A DNA stretch of 64,000 nt from positions 62,001 through 126,000 of the forward strand of contig JAXLQJ010000012.1 in the NCBI GenBank assembly GCA_046331705.1. Reading direction: 5' to 3'. Source of the stretch: JADJOY01 sp046331705 [NCBI: bacterium]. Lineage in GTDB: Bacteria; JADJOY01. Within the stretch, counting starts at the first letter, position 1. Every line of letters begins with the position of its first letter. The position numbers and the translations under genes were made by a program. The notes beneath the pieces are model-generated. The model saw nothing but the letters and a program-made list of their open reading frames with translations. It was not told the origin of the DNA and made no database searches. Of the stretch, positions 9,190-19,572 are shown piece after piece.

Positions 9190-10771
9190 CGCCACCCGTC
9201 CCGGACGCTTTCCGTGGCTGCTGGTCTGGACCGCTGCGGCGCTGCTGTGGATCGGCTCGTTGTCGGGCTGCTCCGGGACCGGGCCGAATCCGGCGCCCCC
9301 GCAGCCCATCCTGCCGGCGCGCGTCATCGGCTGCGGGCTGCTCGGCACGGCGCGCTCCGGTTCCCCGGCGGGCGCCGGGATTCCGGTTCGGATCGTCGAT
9401 GCGGCGCTTGGCGAGGGCGCCGAGAGCGCGGCGCTGGCGCTCGGCACGACCGACGCACGCGGCTGCTACGCGATCGACCTGCCCGACACGGTCGCCGTTC
9501 GCTCCGGCGCCCGCTTCCAGGTGGAAGGGCAGGCGGGCGCGCTGCCACTGCGCGCGATGCTGCTCGAGCGCACCCTCGGCGAGGACGTGCAGGTCTTCCC
9601 CGCCGATTGGTCCGTGAGCAGCGAGTCCTGCACGTTGCTGACGGTCTCGAGCCTGGAGGCCTCGGGCCGCGCGCTCGACTCGTTGAGTCGCAGTGAGGTC
9701 GATCGGGTGCGCTCGGTGTGCGAGCTGGTGGCGCTCGTCGACAGCATCGAGAGCGCGATTCCCGAGCAGGTTCAAGACGTGACGGACACCAGCCTCGGCG
9801 CCGAGGACTCGCCGGTGCGCAACGCGCTCGACGCCGTTGGCGAGGTGCCGCCCGCGCAGGCGCTCGACGATCCGGATGGAGATGGCATCGACACCGCGGT
9901 CGACGATTGCCCCGCGGTCGCCGACGCGCAGCAGCGCGATGGCGACGGCGACGGAGTCGGAGACGCGTGCGACGACTGCCCCGTCGATCCGGATGCCGAT
10001 CAGCTCGACGCCGATGGCGACGGCATCGGCGACGCCTGCGACGTGTGCCCGAGCGTCGCCGATCCCGACCAGCTCGACACCGACGGCGACGGCATCGGTG
10101 ATGCCTGCGACGCGACGCCCGCGTGTACCGATTCCGACGGCGACGACATCTGCGACGACGGCGACGCGAGCGGACTAGCCGGCGATCGGCCGTGCACGGG
10201 CGGCATTCTCGAGGGCTGCGACGACAACTGCCCGAGCCGCCCCAACCCGTTCCAGGTCGACAGCGACGGCGACGGCGTCGGCGATGCCTGTGACGTCTGC
10301 CTGGATCTCGCCGATCCCACCCAGCTCGACACCGATCTCGACGGCGTGGGCGACGCTTGCGACGACTGCCCGCAGGTGGCGAACGCCGACCAGCTCGACG
10401 GCGATGGCGACGGTTTCGGGGACGCGTGTGACCAGAACCCGAGCTGCACGGACTCCGATCTGGACGACGTCTGCGACGACGGCGACGCGAGCGGCATCGC
10501 CGGCGACCGTTCGTGCGCCCCTGGCGAGCGCATCGGCTGCGACGATTCGTGCGTGAGCGTGCCCAACACGGACCAATCCGACACCGACGGCGACGGTGTG
10601 GGCGACGCCTGCGACGACTGTCCGCAGGTGGCGGACCGCGATCAGCTCGATTCGGACGGCGATACGCTCGGCGACGCGTGCGATGCGTGTCCCACCGAGC
10701 CGGGCTCGCCGCTCGTTCCGGATCCCCCCGATCCCAACGCGCCGCTTCCCGGCTGCCCCGCGCCGATTTGA
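9176..10771 (+). CDS. Lipoprotein with thrombospondin type-3 calcium repeats
   Basis: The chosen start is the GTG at 9176, inside the end of the XRE gene, because it yields a lipoprotein signal: a hydrophobic core ending in the lipobox 'LSGC' (about residue 25). The protein then has 531 residues. A strand-rich domain with CarboxypepD-like '[14 protein letters not shown]' is followed from about residue 230 by roughly ten aspartate-rich repeats of the form DxDGDGxGDACDxCP, the thrombospondin type-3 signature, each binding calcium in known structures. It ends in a Pro-rich tail. It should be anchored in the outer membrane. It is translationally linked to the upstream regulator. Confidence 0.85.
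   Translation: MTRTDATRPGRFPWLLVWTAAALLWIGSLSGCSGTGPNPAPPQPILPARVIGCGLLGTARSGSPAGAGIPVRIVDAALGEGAESAALALGTTDARGCYAIDLPDTVAVRSGARFQVEGQAGALPLRAMLLERTLGEDVQVFPADWSVSSESCTLLTVSSLEASGRALDSLSRSEVDRVRSVCELVALVDSIESAIPEQVQDVTDTSLGAEDSPVRNALDAVGEVPPAQALDDPDGDGIDTAVDDCPAVADAQQRDGDGDGVGDACDDCPVDPDADQLDADGDGIGDACDVCPSVADPDQLDTDGDGIGDACDATPACTDSDGDDICDDGDASGLAGDRPCTGGILEGCDDNCPSRPNPFQVDSDGDGVGDACDVCLDLADPTQLDTDLDGVGDACDDCPQVANADQLDGDGDGFGDACDQNPSCTDSDLDDVCDDGDASGIAGDRSCAPGERIGCDDSCVSVPNTDQSDTDGDGVGDACDDCPQVADRDQLDSDGDTLGDACDACPTEPGSPLVPDPPDPNAPLPGCPAPI
9867..10710 (+). repeat. Tandem aspartate-rich coding repeats (TSP3)
   Basis: Degenerate repeats encode the DGDGxGDACDxCP units. Unit lengths vary (about 69-80 bases, with two longer interruptions encoding 'DASG.AGDR'), which distinguishes them from a regular DNA array. 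Confidence 0.75.
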
Positions 10772-10829
10772 CGCCGCTGCCGCCGCGGACGCGGGCAGGG
10801 CGGCGCGTTCGGAACGTCCCGAGTCAGCC

Positions 10830-12629
10830 TCAGAACTCTTGCCAGTAGTCGTCGTCCGCGCCGTTGCCGCTCGCGTGCGCTCGCTGGGTTGCGGTGGCGC
10901 GCGGCGCGGGCGGCGCCGCTCTCACCGACGGCTTGGGTACCGCAGCCGGGGGCGCTGGGGCTCGGCTCGTGGTCGCGGCGGCGCTCTTTTCCTCGGAGTC
11001 GGCGCCGTCCTCGTCGCCTGCCGGCTCCGCGACGCTCCTGGGCTTCTCTGCGTCGGCGATGGCATCGCGTACGCCCGCCGGCTGCGCGCCCTCGTCGTGC
11101 GCGGTGCGGAAGAAGCCCATCAATCGATCGAGGTCGCGCGCTTGATCGGCCATCGCCTCGCTGGCGGCGGCGGATTGCTCCACGAGCGCGGCGTTTTCCT
11201 GCGTGGATGTGTCCATCCGCGTCACGGCCTGGTTGATCTGGTCGACGCCGGTTGCTTGCTCGGCACTGGCCGTGGCGATCTCGCCGATGATGTCGCTCAC
11301 CTTCTTCACGCCAGCCACGATCTCCGCGAGCGTCTCGCCCGAGCGGTTCACGAGCTTGCTGCCTTCCCCCACCTTGACGACGCTCTCGCGGATCAGTGCC
11401 TTGATCTCCTTCGCCGCGGCAGCGGCGCGTTGCGCCAGATGTCGCACCTCGGTGGCGACCACCGCGAAGCCGCGACCGTGCTCGCCGGCGCGCGCGGCCT
11501 CCACCGCAGCGTTGAGCGCGAGCAAGTTGGTCTGGAACGCGATCGCGTCGATCACGCCGATGATCTCGGCGATCTTCTTGCTCGATGCGTCGATCGCGCC
11601 CATCGCCTGGATCGCTTCGCCGACCACCACGCCGCCTTTCTCGGCCGCCTCGCGGGCGCTCGTGACGAGCTGATGGGCTTGCTGGGCGTTTTCCGCGCTC
11701 TGACGCACGGTGCTGGTCATCTGCTCGACGCTCGCCGCCGTCTCGCCGAGCGCGGAGGCCTGCGCTTGGGTGCGGTTGTTGAGGTCGGCGTTGCCCGCCG
11801 AGATCTCGCTCGAGCCTTGGCGGATGGCGCGCGACGTATCGCGGATTCTCCCGACCATCGTGCGTAGCTGCTCGAGGGCGCTGTTGAGCGCCCGCGCCAT
11901 GCGGCCGAGCTCGTCGTCCGCGTTCACCGCGAGCTGATTGCGCAGATCGCCGGCGGCGAGCGCTTCGAGGACGCTCACGGTCGATGTGAGGGGTCGGGTG
12001 ATGCTGCGGCAGTACCGCCAGATGCCGAGCGCCAGCAACGCGCCGAAGCCGGCGGTCGCCAGCAACATGGTGCGGCGAAAGCGTTGGCTCTCGGCCACCA
12101 CGTGCTCCAGGCCGACGTCCAAGCTGACCGCGCCCAGCACGCGACCCTCCTCGACCTGATGACAGGTCGTGCAGTTCGTGCCCAGCAAGTCGGTGGTGGC
12201 GATCATCGGCAGCACGGCGCGGTAGACGAGCGTTCCGTCGCGGGTCTCGGCGCCGAGGAAGGGCTTCGCCGTGCTCAAGACGTTCGCCTCCACGGCGTCG
12301 ATGGACTCCGGCTGCTTGCCGCTGGATCCGTACTGCTCGGAGACGGCGGGGCCGGCGAGCACGCGCAGCGAGCGAATGCCTCCGCTGCGCTTGAGCTCGT
12401 TGGTCACGGCCTCGATCCGCGCGAGGTCCGCCGAGTCCATGGCTTGCACGAGGCTCGTGAACGCGAGCTGGCTCGCCCCGTCGGCGAAGACGCGGCCCTG
12501 GTCGAGGGCCATCTGGCTCTGCTTGCGGGTGGCGAGGACGATGGTTCCGCCGCTCGTGAAGGCGAGCACCAGCACGAAGGCGCCCACCAACCGCGCCGAT
12601 ATCGGTAAGGACTGCACTTTGCGCCACAT
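10830..12629 (-). CDS. Methyl-accepting chemotaxis protein with c-type heme motif and CheR-docking tail
   Basis: This 599-residue chemoreceptor has TM1 at about residues 13-34, a periplasmic sensor with the heme-c motif CTTCH at 153-157, TM2 at about 187-206, HAMP, and a signalling domain with the hairpin '[19 protein letters not shown]'. The sensor resembles the DUF3365/Tll0287-like heme domain, so it probably senses redox state or a gaseous ligand. The C-terminus ends YWQEF, matching the aromatic-x-x-aromatic pentapeptide that tethers the methyltransferase CheR. A GTG 30 bases upstream is possible, but GGAGG lies before the ATG at 12629. It follows its tandem paralogue by 16 bp. Confidence 0.93.
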   Translation of the reverse strand: MWRKVQSLPISARLVGAFVLVLAFTSGGTIVLATRKQSQMALDQGRVFADGASQLAFTSLVQAMDSADLARIEAVTNELKRSGGIRSLRVLAGPAVSEQYGSSGKQPESIDAVEANVLSTAKPFLGAETRDGTLVYRAVLPMIATTDLLGTNCTTCHQVEEGRVLGAVSLDVGLEHVVAESQRFRRTMLLATAGFGALLALGIWRYCRSITRPLTSTVSVLEALAAGDLRNQLAVNADDELGRMARALNSALEQLRTMVGRIRDTSRAIRQGSSEISAGNADLNNRTQAQASALGETAASVEQMTSTVRQSAENAQQAHQLVTSAREAAEKGGVVVGEAIQAMGAIDASSKKIAEIIGVIDAIAFQTNLLALNAAVEAARAGEHGRGFAVVATEVRHLAQRAAAAAKEIKALIRESVVKVGEGSKLVNRSGETLAEIVAGVKKVSDIIGEIATASAEQATGVDQINQAVTRMDTSTQENAALVEQSAAASEAMADQARDLDRLMGFFRTAHDEGAQPAGVRDAIADAEKPRSVAEPAGDEDGADSEEKSAAATTSRAPAPPAAVPKPSVRAAPPAPRATATQRAHASGNGADDDYWQEF

Positions 12630-12645
12630 GTCCCAAGACCCTCCT

Positions 12646-14478
12646 TCACCCGAGTCCACGAAACGTGCTCTTGCTCGAACCGTCTCCGGGAGTGCGCGCG
12701 GCGGCGCCCTCGGCGATGCTCACGGCCACTTCCCCGTGGGCTTCCGCGGTGGTGCCCCGCGCGGGCGGCGGCTGCCTGCTCGGGCGCGCGCGGGATCGTG
12801 ACGACCCCGACCGCGCTGGCCCGCGGGTCGGCGTCCCCTCGGTTGCGCCCGTCGGGGACGCGGCCTCGCGGGCCGTTGCGGTCGCCCGGCTCCGCGCGGC
12901 CACGGCCGGAGCGCCGCGGTCGCCGACGGAGTCCATGCCGTCGTCACGATGCGTGCGGAAGAACTGCATCAATCGGTCGAGCTCGCGCGCTCGGTCCGCC
13001 ATGGACTCGCTGGCGGCGGCGGACTGTTCGACCAGCGCGGCGTTCGCTCGCGTCGCCGAGTCCATGCTGGTCACGGCCTGATTGACGTGCTCGATCCCCG
13101 CGGCCTGTTCCGCGCTGGCGGTCGCGATCTCGCCGATGATGTCGCTCACAGTCGTCACGCCGGCGAGGATCTCGGTGAGCGTCTCGCCGGATCGATTCAC
13201 GAGCTTGCTGCCTTCGGCGACCTTGCCGACGCTCTCCCGGATGAGTGCCTCGATCTCCTTCGCGGCAGTGGCGGAGCGATGGGCGAGGCCACGTACCTCC
13301 GCGGCGACCACCGCGAAGCCGCGGCCCTGCTCGCCGGCGCGCGCGGCTTCCACCGCCGCGTTCAGCGCGAGCAAGTTGGTCTGGAACGCAATGCCGTCGA
13401 TCACGCCGATGATCTCGGCGATGCGCTTGCTGGACGCGTCGATCTCGCCCATCGCCGCGATCGTCTGGCCGACCACGGCGCCGCCGTTCTCGGCCGTGGC
13501 GCGGGCGTTCGTCACGAGCTGATTCGCGTGTCGTGCGCTGTCCGCGCTCTGCCGCACGGCGCTGGTCATCTCCTCGACGCTCGCCGCCGTCTCGCCGAGC
13601 GCGGAAGCCTGCGCCTGGGTGCGGTCGTTGAGATCGGCGTTGCCCGCCGAGATCTCGCTTGCGCCTCGGGTGATCGCCTGCGACGCCGCGCGGATCTGGA
13701 TCACCATGTCGCGCAGCTTCTCGGTCGCCGTGTTGAGCGCGTGCCCCATGCGACCGAGCTCGTCGTCGGACGTCACGTGCACGCGGTTGCGCAGATCGCC
13801 CCCGGCGAGCCCCTCGAGAACCGCCACCGTCGAAGCGAGCGGCCGCGTGATGCTCCGGCAATACCGCCAGACGCCCAGCGCCAGGAGCAGCCCGACGCCC
13901 GCCGTGGCGAGCAGCATCGTGCGCTGGAACGTCTGGTTCTCCGCGACCACCTGATCGAGGCCGACGTCCAGGCTCAGCGCGCCCAGGACCCGGCCCGCCT
14001 CGACCTGATGGCACGCGGTGCAGTTGGCACCCAGGAAGTCCGCACGGGCGATCATCGGTAGCACCGCGCGGTAGACCGGGATGCCGTCGCGGGTGGCGGG
14101 GCCGAAGAACGGCTGCCCCTCTCGGATCACGCGCTCCTCGACGCCGTCGACCGGATATTTCGGGTTCTTCTTCGGGCCGAAGCGCGCGATCACCGCCGGA
14201 CCGCGAACGACGTGGAGCGAGCGCACGGACCCGCTTCGCTCGAGCTCGTCGACGGCCGCGTTCACCTGCCTGAGATCCGCGAACCGCATGGCCTCGATCA
14301 CCGCCGCGAACGCCATGTGGCTCGCCCCCTCGGCGAACCGCCGCGCCTGACTCAGCGCCAGCAGGTTCTGCGCGCGGGTCGCCAGCACGATCGAGCCCGC
14401 GCTCGTGACGGCGAGCACTAGGACGAACGTGCCCACCAAGCGCACGGAGATGGGTAGGGACTGCACTCTCCGCCACAC
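12646..14478 (-). CDS. Methyl-accepting chemotaxis protein with c-type heme motif
   Basis: This 610-residue paralogue of the next gene downstream has the same layout: TM1 at about 13-34, heme-c motif CTACH at residues 153-157, TM2 at about 187-206, HAMP, and a signalling hairpin '[19 protein letters not shown]'. It starts with GTG at 14478 behind a purine-rich AGGGGG. The two copies align nearly end to end until the C-terminal tail, where this one has about 90 Arg/Ala/Pro-rich residues and no CheR-docking pentapeptide. The pair clearly arose by tandem duplication and then diverged in the tail, which suggests different adaptation behaviour. It is transcribed first. Confidence 0.93.
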   Translation of the reverse strand: MWRRVQSLPISVRLVGTFVLVLAVTSAGSIVLATRAQNLLALSQARRFAEGASHMAFAAVIEAMRFADLRQVNAAVDELERSGSVRSLHVVRGPAVIARFGPKKNPKYPVDGVEERVIREGQPFFGPATRDGIPVYRAVLPMIARADFLGANCTACHQVEAGRVLGALSLDVGLDQVVAENQTFQRTMLLATAGVGLLLALGVWRYCRSITRPLASTVAVLEGLAGGDLRNRVHVTSDDELGRMGHALNTATEKLRDMVIQIRAASQAITRGASEISAGNADLNDRTQAQASALGETAASVEEMTSAVRQSADSARHANQLVTNARATAENGGAVVGQTIAAMGEIDASSKRIAEIIGVIDGIAFQTNLLALNAAVEAARAGEQGRGFAVVAAEVRGLAHRSATAAKEIEALIRESVGKVAEGSKLVNRSGETLTEILAGVTTVSDIIGEIATASAEQAAGIEHVNQAVTSMDSATRANAALVEQSAAASESMADRARELDRLMQFFRTHRDDGMDSVGDRGAPAVAARSRATATAREAASPTGATEGTPTRGPARSGSSRSRARPSRQPPPARGTTAEAHGEVAVSIAEGAAARTPGDGSSKSTFRGLG

Positions 14479-14738
14479 GACCAGCGCCCCCTCGGCAGGC
14501 GAGCCAAGTGAAAAACGCAGGGGTTACCGCGGAGTTGCGCCGAAGCGCCCGGGGCCGACGGCGTGGCCCCTGCGGCTCGCTGGTGCCGCGCGGTCGGAAC
14601 GCAAGATCCTTGCCGCGACCGAGCGAGCCGGCGGTGGACCTCCCCCCGGGCGCAGTCTGGACTTACCCCCGGATCCGGTCGTGAATCGGGGGGGCGGGGC
14701 GTGGGCGAGAATCGAGCGCTGGAACGCGCGAACCGGCG

Positions 14739-15254
14739 CTACGGCTCGGCCTTGGCTCGCCGCCGCTCGGCGGGAAGGCCGTCGTGAGGGCCGAGCGTGC
14801 GCTCGGGGGCGTCCTTCCACCAGCGCTCGCCGATCTGCGCCTTGCGCTCGGGGTTGAGCGGATAGACGAGCTGGTTATCGGGCCGGGTTCGATCTCCGAC
14901 CACCAGCAGCCGCGCCGGACGATCGGAGTCGTTGATGAACGTGTGACAGATCCCGGTGCCTGCGGGAAAACCGACGGCGTCGCCGGGCTCGAGGCGGAAC
15001 ACCTCGCCATCGATCCAGGCGTCGACCGAGCCTTCGAGCACGTACACGAACTCGTCCTCGGTCTTCTCCGCGTGCGGATAGGAGAGCCGTCGGCCGGGCA
15101 GCAACAGCTCGTGATGGATGCCGATGCGCGCGAGCCCGAAGGCGTGGCCGAAGGGCGATCCCAGGCTGTGGAGCTCGTCGCTACCCGGATAGCTCCAGGC
15201 TTCGTCTTCCTGAAGCTCTCGCCAATGCTTGATGAACGGTGGCCGGCTGGTCAT
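14739..15254 (-). CDS. Cupin-domain protein
   Basis: This 171-residue protein has one cupin barrel: 'GIHHELLLPGRRLSYPHAEK' (His motif 1, about residues 47-66), 'EDEFVYVLEG' and 'LEPGDAVGFPAGTGICHTF' (motif 2). The metal-binding His and Glu are present. Related proteins are annotated as cupin domain-containing and their substrates are mostly unknown. The start at 15254 overlaps the stop of the glycosyltransferase gene by 4 bp (ATGA), indicating translational coupling. An upstream start giving 245 residues would lie inside the glycosyltransferase gene and is rejected. Confidence 0.85.
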   Translation of the reverse strand: MTSRPPFIKHWRELQEDEAWSYPGSDELHSLGSPFGHAFGLARIGIHHELLLPGRRLSYPHAEKTEDEFVYVLEGSVDAWIDGEVFRLEPGDAVGFPAGTGICHTFINDSDRPARLLVVGDRTRPDNQLVYPLNPERKAQIGERWWKDAPERTLGPHDGLPAERRRAKAEP

Positions 15255-16573
15255 GGGCGTTCTCTCCCGGATGGAGGAAGGGTCGGATCGCCGCGATCGA
15301 GGGCGCGGAAGCGGGAGAGTAGGCCCTCTTCGTCGCTCCGCGCCAGTGGCTCGAGGTCTAGCGCGACTCCGTGCCACGCCAGGATCGCCAGCGCCACCTC
15401 GGCGATGGGTTGCCGCGGATACGCGACGGCGGTGAGGTGATGCACGAGCTTGAGCGCGCGAAAGGGACTGAGCCACGCGAAGAAGCGCGCGCGGAAGGAG
15501 GCCAGCGAGGTGGCGTTGGCGCGCATCTCGTGGAGCGCTTCGGGCAGGCCGTGATCGCGCAGGAACGACGCGGCGGGGGCGGCGACCTCGCCGAGCCCGG
15601 CGAGCGGGTCGTCACCGGTGCTCGCCCACCAGCGATCGATGCGCGCGATCAGCTCGGCGAGAACCCGATAGACGCGGGGATCGTAGCCGCGAATCGAGGG
15701 ATCCTCGCGTGCCAGCGCCTCGCCGACGGCACGGCCGGTGCCGAACGGGACGCGGCTGGAAACACGCGGAGACGGATGGACGGTGGTGGAGCGAATCTCG
15801 CCCACCCGCGCGTGCAGCGCGAGCTTCTGCAGGAAGTAGAAGTCCTCGCCAGCCTGACGGCGGTTCATGCCGCCGTGCGTCGCGTACGCCACGGCGCGCA
15901 CCGCCATGCTCGAGCCGACGGTCTGGATGGCGCTCGGATGGCCGGCGAGCCCGAGCCCGTGGACGTGGCAGCGCAGGAACAGCTCGTAGCCGACGATCGC
16001 CGCGCGATGGCGCGGATCGGCGAGATCCTCGTGGGGATGCTCGAAGTGCACGGCCGCCGCGTCCGCCTCTGGGTGCGCGTCGAACCACTCGGCGAGCGCC
16101 ACGAGGTAGCTCGGGGCGACGGTGCAGTCGGCATCGAGGCACGCGATCACGCCGCGCGGACGGCCCACGCGATCGAGGCGCAGGGCGGCCTCGTCCATGG
16201 CGAGCTTCCGCGCCAGGCCGACGCCCGCGTGACGCGCCGGCAGATCGAGCGCCTCGATCACGTGGACGCGGATCGGCGCGGCGGCCGCCGCCGCGGCCGC
16301 GCCGAAGGCACGCGCCTCGCGGGCGTCGAGCGCCGAGCGCGCGCGCACCTCCGCGTCATCGCGCTCGGAGGCGTTCGCGATCACGATGACCTCCACGCCG
16401 ATGGCGGGAGCCGCGGCGCGCGCGAGCGACGCCAGCGTCTCGCCGAGCGCGGGCTCGTCCTTGCACGGGATCGCGACCACCAGGCCCAGATCGGGAGCGG
16501 GCGGCTCCTCGATCGAGGGTCGAAAGCACGGCTGCTTTCGCAGATACTGCGCGATCGGAGTCTCGCCCGCCAT
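15251..16573 (-). CDS. Family 2 glycosyltransferase
   Basis: This 440-residue protein has a GT-A fold: an N-terminal 'LGLVVAIPCKDEPALGETLASL' strand (about residues 29-50), a nucleotide-sugar and metal site 'ACLDADCTV' (DxD-like, about 145-153), and an acceptor-side 'AGEDFYFLQKL' (ED motif, about 240-250). There are no obvious membrane helices, so it is probably cytoplasmic. The sugar and acceptor cannot be predicted. Its start overlaps the start of miaE on the other strand (CATG), so the two share a very short promoter region. It is coupled to the cupin gene downstream. Confidence 0.85.
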   Translation of the reverse strand: MAGETPIAQYLRKQPCFRPSIEEPPAPDLGLVVAIPCKDEPALGETLASLARAAAPAIGVEVIVIANASERDDAEVRARSALDAREARAFGAAAAAAAAPIRVHVIEALDLPARHAGVGLARKLAMDEAALRLDRVGRPRGVIACLDADCTVAPSYLVALAEWFDAHPEADAAAVHFEHPHEDLADPRHRAAIVGYELFLRCHVHGLGLAGHPSAIQTVGSSMAVRAVAYATHGGMNRRQAGEDFYFLQKLALHARVGEIRSTTVHPSPRVSSRVPFGTGRAVGEALAREDPSIRGYDPRVYRVLAELIARIDRWWASTGDDPLAGLGEVAAPAASFLRDHGLPEALHEMRANATSLASFRARFFAWLSPFRALKLVHHLTAVAYPRQPIAEVALAILAWHGVALDLEPLARSDEEGLLSRFRALDRGDPTLPPSGRERP

Positions 16574-17179
16574 GGCCTCTCGAACCGTGCCGCTACTGGT
16601 GCCGAGCGATCCGCGCTGGATCGGCGCCGTCCTCGCCGACCTCGACGGCTTCCTCGCCGATCACGCCAACTGCGAGCGCAAGGCGTCGGTGCAGGCGATG
16701 AGCTTCGTGGTCAAGTTCCCGGATCGGCCGCGGATCTTGCAGCCGCTGATCCGCCTCGCCCAGGAAGAGCTCGAGCATTTCGCTCGAGTGTACGCGCTCA
16801 TGGAGCAGCGCGGGCTGGCGCTCCGGCCGGACAGCAAGGATCGCTACGTGAATCCGATGCTCACGCTGCTGCGGCACGGGCGCAACGAACGCTTTCTCGA
16901 TCGCATGCTCCTGGCGTCGGTGGTGGAGGCGCGGGCGGCCGAACGATTCGCGCTCTTGGGCGAGGCGCTCGCGGATGCGGATCTCGCCGCGATCTATCGG
17001 ATCTTCGCGAGCGGCGAGGCGGGGCACGCCGAGCTCTATCCCTCGCTCGCCGCCAAATACTTCGGCGAGGACGAGATACGCGCGCGCCTCGCCGAGCTCG
17101 CGACGATCGAGGCCGAGGTGGTGAGCGCGCTCACCCCGCGACGCCCTGCAACAGCGCCGCGGCCGCGCCCGATCAGTGA
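16572..17179 (+). CDS. miaE: tRNA-(ms[2]io[6]A)-hydroxylase MiaE, C-terminal frame uncertain
   Basis: The first 188 residues match MiaE, a non-heme diiron hydroxylase of the hypermodified adenosine at tRNA position 37. Four-helix ligand motifs are visible: 'EELEHF', 'EARAAERF' and 'EAGHAELY'; 'LADHANCERKASVQAMSF' is characteristic. The literal frame has no stop until 18347 and after about residue 188 reads only as antisense of the next gene. A stop in another frame at 17177-17179 would give a normal 202-residue protein if one base were missing near the CCCC at 17134-17137; GC3 codon use switches to that frame there. The end given assumes this. It is either a real C-terminal mutation or a sequence error. 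Confidence 0.75.
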
Positions 17180-17927
17180 ATGTCCCAGCCCTCGGGCGAC
17201 GCGGCTTCGGCAGCGGCGCGGGAGCCGGTGCGGGCCGCGCCCGCGGCGCGGGGGCCGCCGGGACGTCGGTTGGCGCCGGCGCGGCCTCGAAGGCGGCGGG
17301 CTCGCGCCGCGCGGTGCCCGTCGCGCCGAAGTAGTAGTGGACCGCGACTCCGCCGAAGAGGTTGCCGGTGGTGCCCGCGGATACGAAGTCCGGATCGGAG
17401 CCCACGTTCACGGCGAAGCCGATCTCCGTCGACAAGCTCAGGTTCGGCAGCCCTTGCAGGAAGAACTCGGCGCCGCCGAGGGCGCCGAAGCTGCCCACGA
17501 CCTGGTCGGCGCCCACGCTCCCCGCTTCGACGTCCGCGTACGAGACGCCGAAGAGGCCGCCGGCGTAGAGGTGCATGTTGGGTTCGTCGACCACGTTGCC
17601 GAGCAGGCGTCCCTCGAAGGACACCGCGAACGTGTCGACGTCGCGGGTCACTTCCACGTCACCGAGCTCGAACGAGCTGATCGAGCTCACGTTGAAGCCC
17701 ACGATCCCCTGGATGGCCCACGTGGAGTCGATCCAGTAACGGCTCGAGAGCCCGGCGCCGAGGCCCTGATTGCCGCTCACCGGCGACTGGCTGTTGGCCA
17801 TCATGTCGAAGCCCAGCCCCAGGCGTTGCGACAGGTCCTTGGCGGGCGCCGTCTCGCCGAGCGCGAGCAGGCTCAGCGCCAGGAGAGCGGCCCAGGTCCG
17901 GCACGAAGTTCGCGATCGCGTCGTCAT
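17173..17927 (-). CDS. Small outer-membrane beta-barrel-type protein, C-terminal frame uncertain
   Basis: The protein starts at the ATG at 17927 with a clear signal peptide ('TWAALLALSLLALGETAPA'). About 175 residues follow with alternating strands typical of an OmpA-like or opacity-type barrel ('RYWIDSTWAIQGIVGFNV', 'MHLYAGGLFGVSYADVEAG', 'GGVAVHYYFGATG'), then an Ala/Pro-rich tail. The literal frame runs on antisense through miaE to 16593. Codon use shifts inside the Pro/Ala tail (about 17205-17260) to a frame ending 'AASPEGWDIH' and stopping at 17173-17175, which implies one missing base and about 251 residues. The stop lies within miaE's stop region, a convergent overlap. Confidence 0.65.
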
Positions 17928-18049
17928 CGAGTCCCCCGGTTCGCGCGCGGCCGCGCCGCGCGCCGAGTCGTGGCGGGTCATTTAGCTCGCGCCTCGAAGT
18001 GCTCGCAACCGTCGCTCGGGCCGTCGGTCCGCGGGCGGCTCGGCCGGGC

Positions 18050-18772
18050 TCAGGCGAGGCCGTGGGCTTCCAGCAAGGCGCGGTCGCCGAGGACGGCCTC
18101 GGGCGATTCGTCACGCACGACCTTGCCCCGCGACAGCACCACCGCGCGCCCGCAGAGCTGCGCCACGAAGTCGAGGTCGTGGGTGGCGATGAGTTGGGTG
18201 CGTCCGATGCGCCTCAGGAGCGCGATCAGCTCGCGACGGCCGCGCGGATCGAGGGCGCTGGTGGGCTCGTCGAGGACCAGCACCTCGCATCCCATCGCGA
18301 GCACCGAGGCGAGCGCCACGCGCTTCTTCTGCCCGACGCTCAGATGAAACGACGTGCGCTCGGCCGCGTCGCCGAACCCCACGGCGTCGAGCGAGTCGCG
18401 AACCCGGTCGCGAACCTCGGGCTCGGAAAGCCCCAGGTTGCGTGGGCCGAAGGCGACGTCGTCGTAGACCGTGGGACAGAAGAGCTGATCGTCGGGGTTC
18501 TGGAACACCAGCCCGACGCGGCGCCGGATCTCGCGCAGATTTCCCTTCTCGACCGTGAGCCCGAGGATCTTCACCTTGGGTGAGCACGCGAGGATCCCGT
18601 TCAGGTGCAAGAGCAGCGTGGACTTGCCGGCGCCGTTGGCGCCGAGCAGCGCCACGCGCTCGTCGGCCGCGACCGCGAGCTCGAGCGCGTCCAGGGCCCG
18701 CGTGCCGTCGGGGTAGGCATACGTCAGCGCCTCGACCGCCACGGCGGGCGGCACCGTTTCCGCCGCGCTCAC
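18050..18772 (-). CDS. cbiO: ECF-type nickel/cobalt importer ATPase CbiO
   Basis: This 240-residue ABC ATPase has Walker A 'GANGAGKST', the Q-loop 'VFQNPDDQLFCPTVYDDVAFGP' region typical of energy-coupling-factor ATPases, signature 'LSVGQKKRVAL', Walker B 'VLVLDEPTSALD' and the switch 'IATHD'. The GTG start at 18772 overlaps the cbiQ stop (GTGA). With CbiM, CbiN and CbiQ it forms a metal importer in the inner membrane. Nickel is the more likely substrate because nikR lies directly upstream. Confidence 0.93.
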   Translation of the reverse strand: MSAAETVPPAVAVEALTYAYPDGTRALDALELAVAADERVALLGANGAGKSTLLLHLNGILACSPKVKILGLTVEKGNLREIRRRVGLVFQNPDDQLFCPTVYDDVAFGPRNLGLSEPEVRDRVRDSLDAVGFGDAAERTSFHLSVGQKKRVALASVLAMGCEVLVLDEPTSALDPRGRRELIALLRRIGRTQLIATHDLDFVAQLCGRAVVLSRGKVVRDESPEAVLGDRALLEAHGLA

Positions 18773-19572
18773 GCGCGAATCCCGAGCCGGAACACCAAGA
18801 AGAGCCCGATCACCAGCGCCCCCAGCGCGACCTCGACGAAGCGCGGCGCCGAGACGTGGACGGTGGTGGGCCGACCTTCGTAGCCTCGCGCCAGCATCGC
18901 CAGGTGGATGCGCTCGGCGCGCTCGTAGCTGCGCAGGAAGAAGACGCCGATCATCTGGCCGATGGTGCGCGCCTGGGCGAGCGAGCGACCCTCCCAGCCA
19001 CGCGAGTCGCGCGCGCGGCGCATGCGCACGATCTCGTCGCCGAGCACGAACGCGTAGCGATACGTGAAGCTCGCGAGCATCACCAGCACCGCCGGCGTGC
19101 GGAGCTGCTCGAGCCCCACGACGATGCGCTCGAACGGCGTGGTCCAGGTGAGCAGCGTGAGCGCCAGCACACCGAAGAGCGCCTTCCACACCACGTTCCA
19201 GAACACCAGCAGGCCGCTCGCCGAGATCCGCAGGAACCCGAGGCGGAAGCCGTCGTCCGCGGTGACGCCATGGGCGGGTAGGAACGGCAGGAAGATCGCG
19301 ATCAGCGCCACGAACGGCACCACCGCGACGACGCGCGTCATCACCACGTGCGGCGAGACCCGCGACCAGATCAACAGCAGGCCGAGCATCGAGAAGTAGC
19401 AGGCCGTGGCCACGAACGCCGCGGGCGGCGTGCTCACGGCGATCACCACCAACGCGATCACCGTCACGAGCTTCACGCGCGGATCCACCCGGCCGGCCCA
19501 GCTCGGTAGGTCCGCCGCCGCGTGGGCGTGGGGCTGGGGATGGGCGTGGTCGTGAAAGTGGATGCCGCTCAC
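18769..19572 (-). CDS. cbiQ: ECF-type importer transmembrane protein CbiQ
   Basis: This 267-residue membrane protein starts with a His-rich segment ('HFHDHAHPQPHAHAAADLPSW'-type, residues 5-25) that may collect metal. Then come five or so membrane helices and the cytoplasmic coupling motif region 'RGYEGRPTTVHVS', the Ala-Arg-Gly box that contacts the ATPase. 'DPRVKLVTVIALVV' is typical of CbiQ. Its start overlaps the cbiN stop by 4 bp. Confidence 0.92.
   Translation of the reverse strand: MSGIHFHDHAHPQPHAHAAADLPSWAGRVDPRVKLVTVIALVVIAVSTPPAAFVATACYFSMLGLLLIWSRVSPHVVMTRVVAVVPFVALIAIFLPFLPAHGVTADDGFRLGFLRISASGLLVFWNVVWKALFGVLALTLLTWTTPFERIVVGLEQLRTPAVLVMLASFTYRYAFVLGDEIVRMRRARDSRGWEGRSLAQARTIGQMIGVFFLRSYERAERIHLAMLARGYEGRPTTVHVSAPRFVEVALGALVIGLFLVFRLGIRA

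Noticed and set aside
9867-10710. Regular DNA repeats resembling a CRISPR or tandem array
   Set aside because: The repeats are in frame, unequal in length and encode Asp-rich calcium loops, so they are protein repeats.
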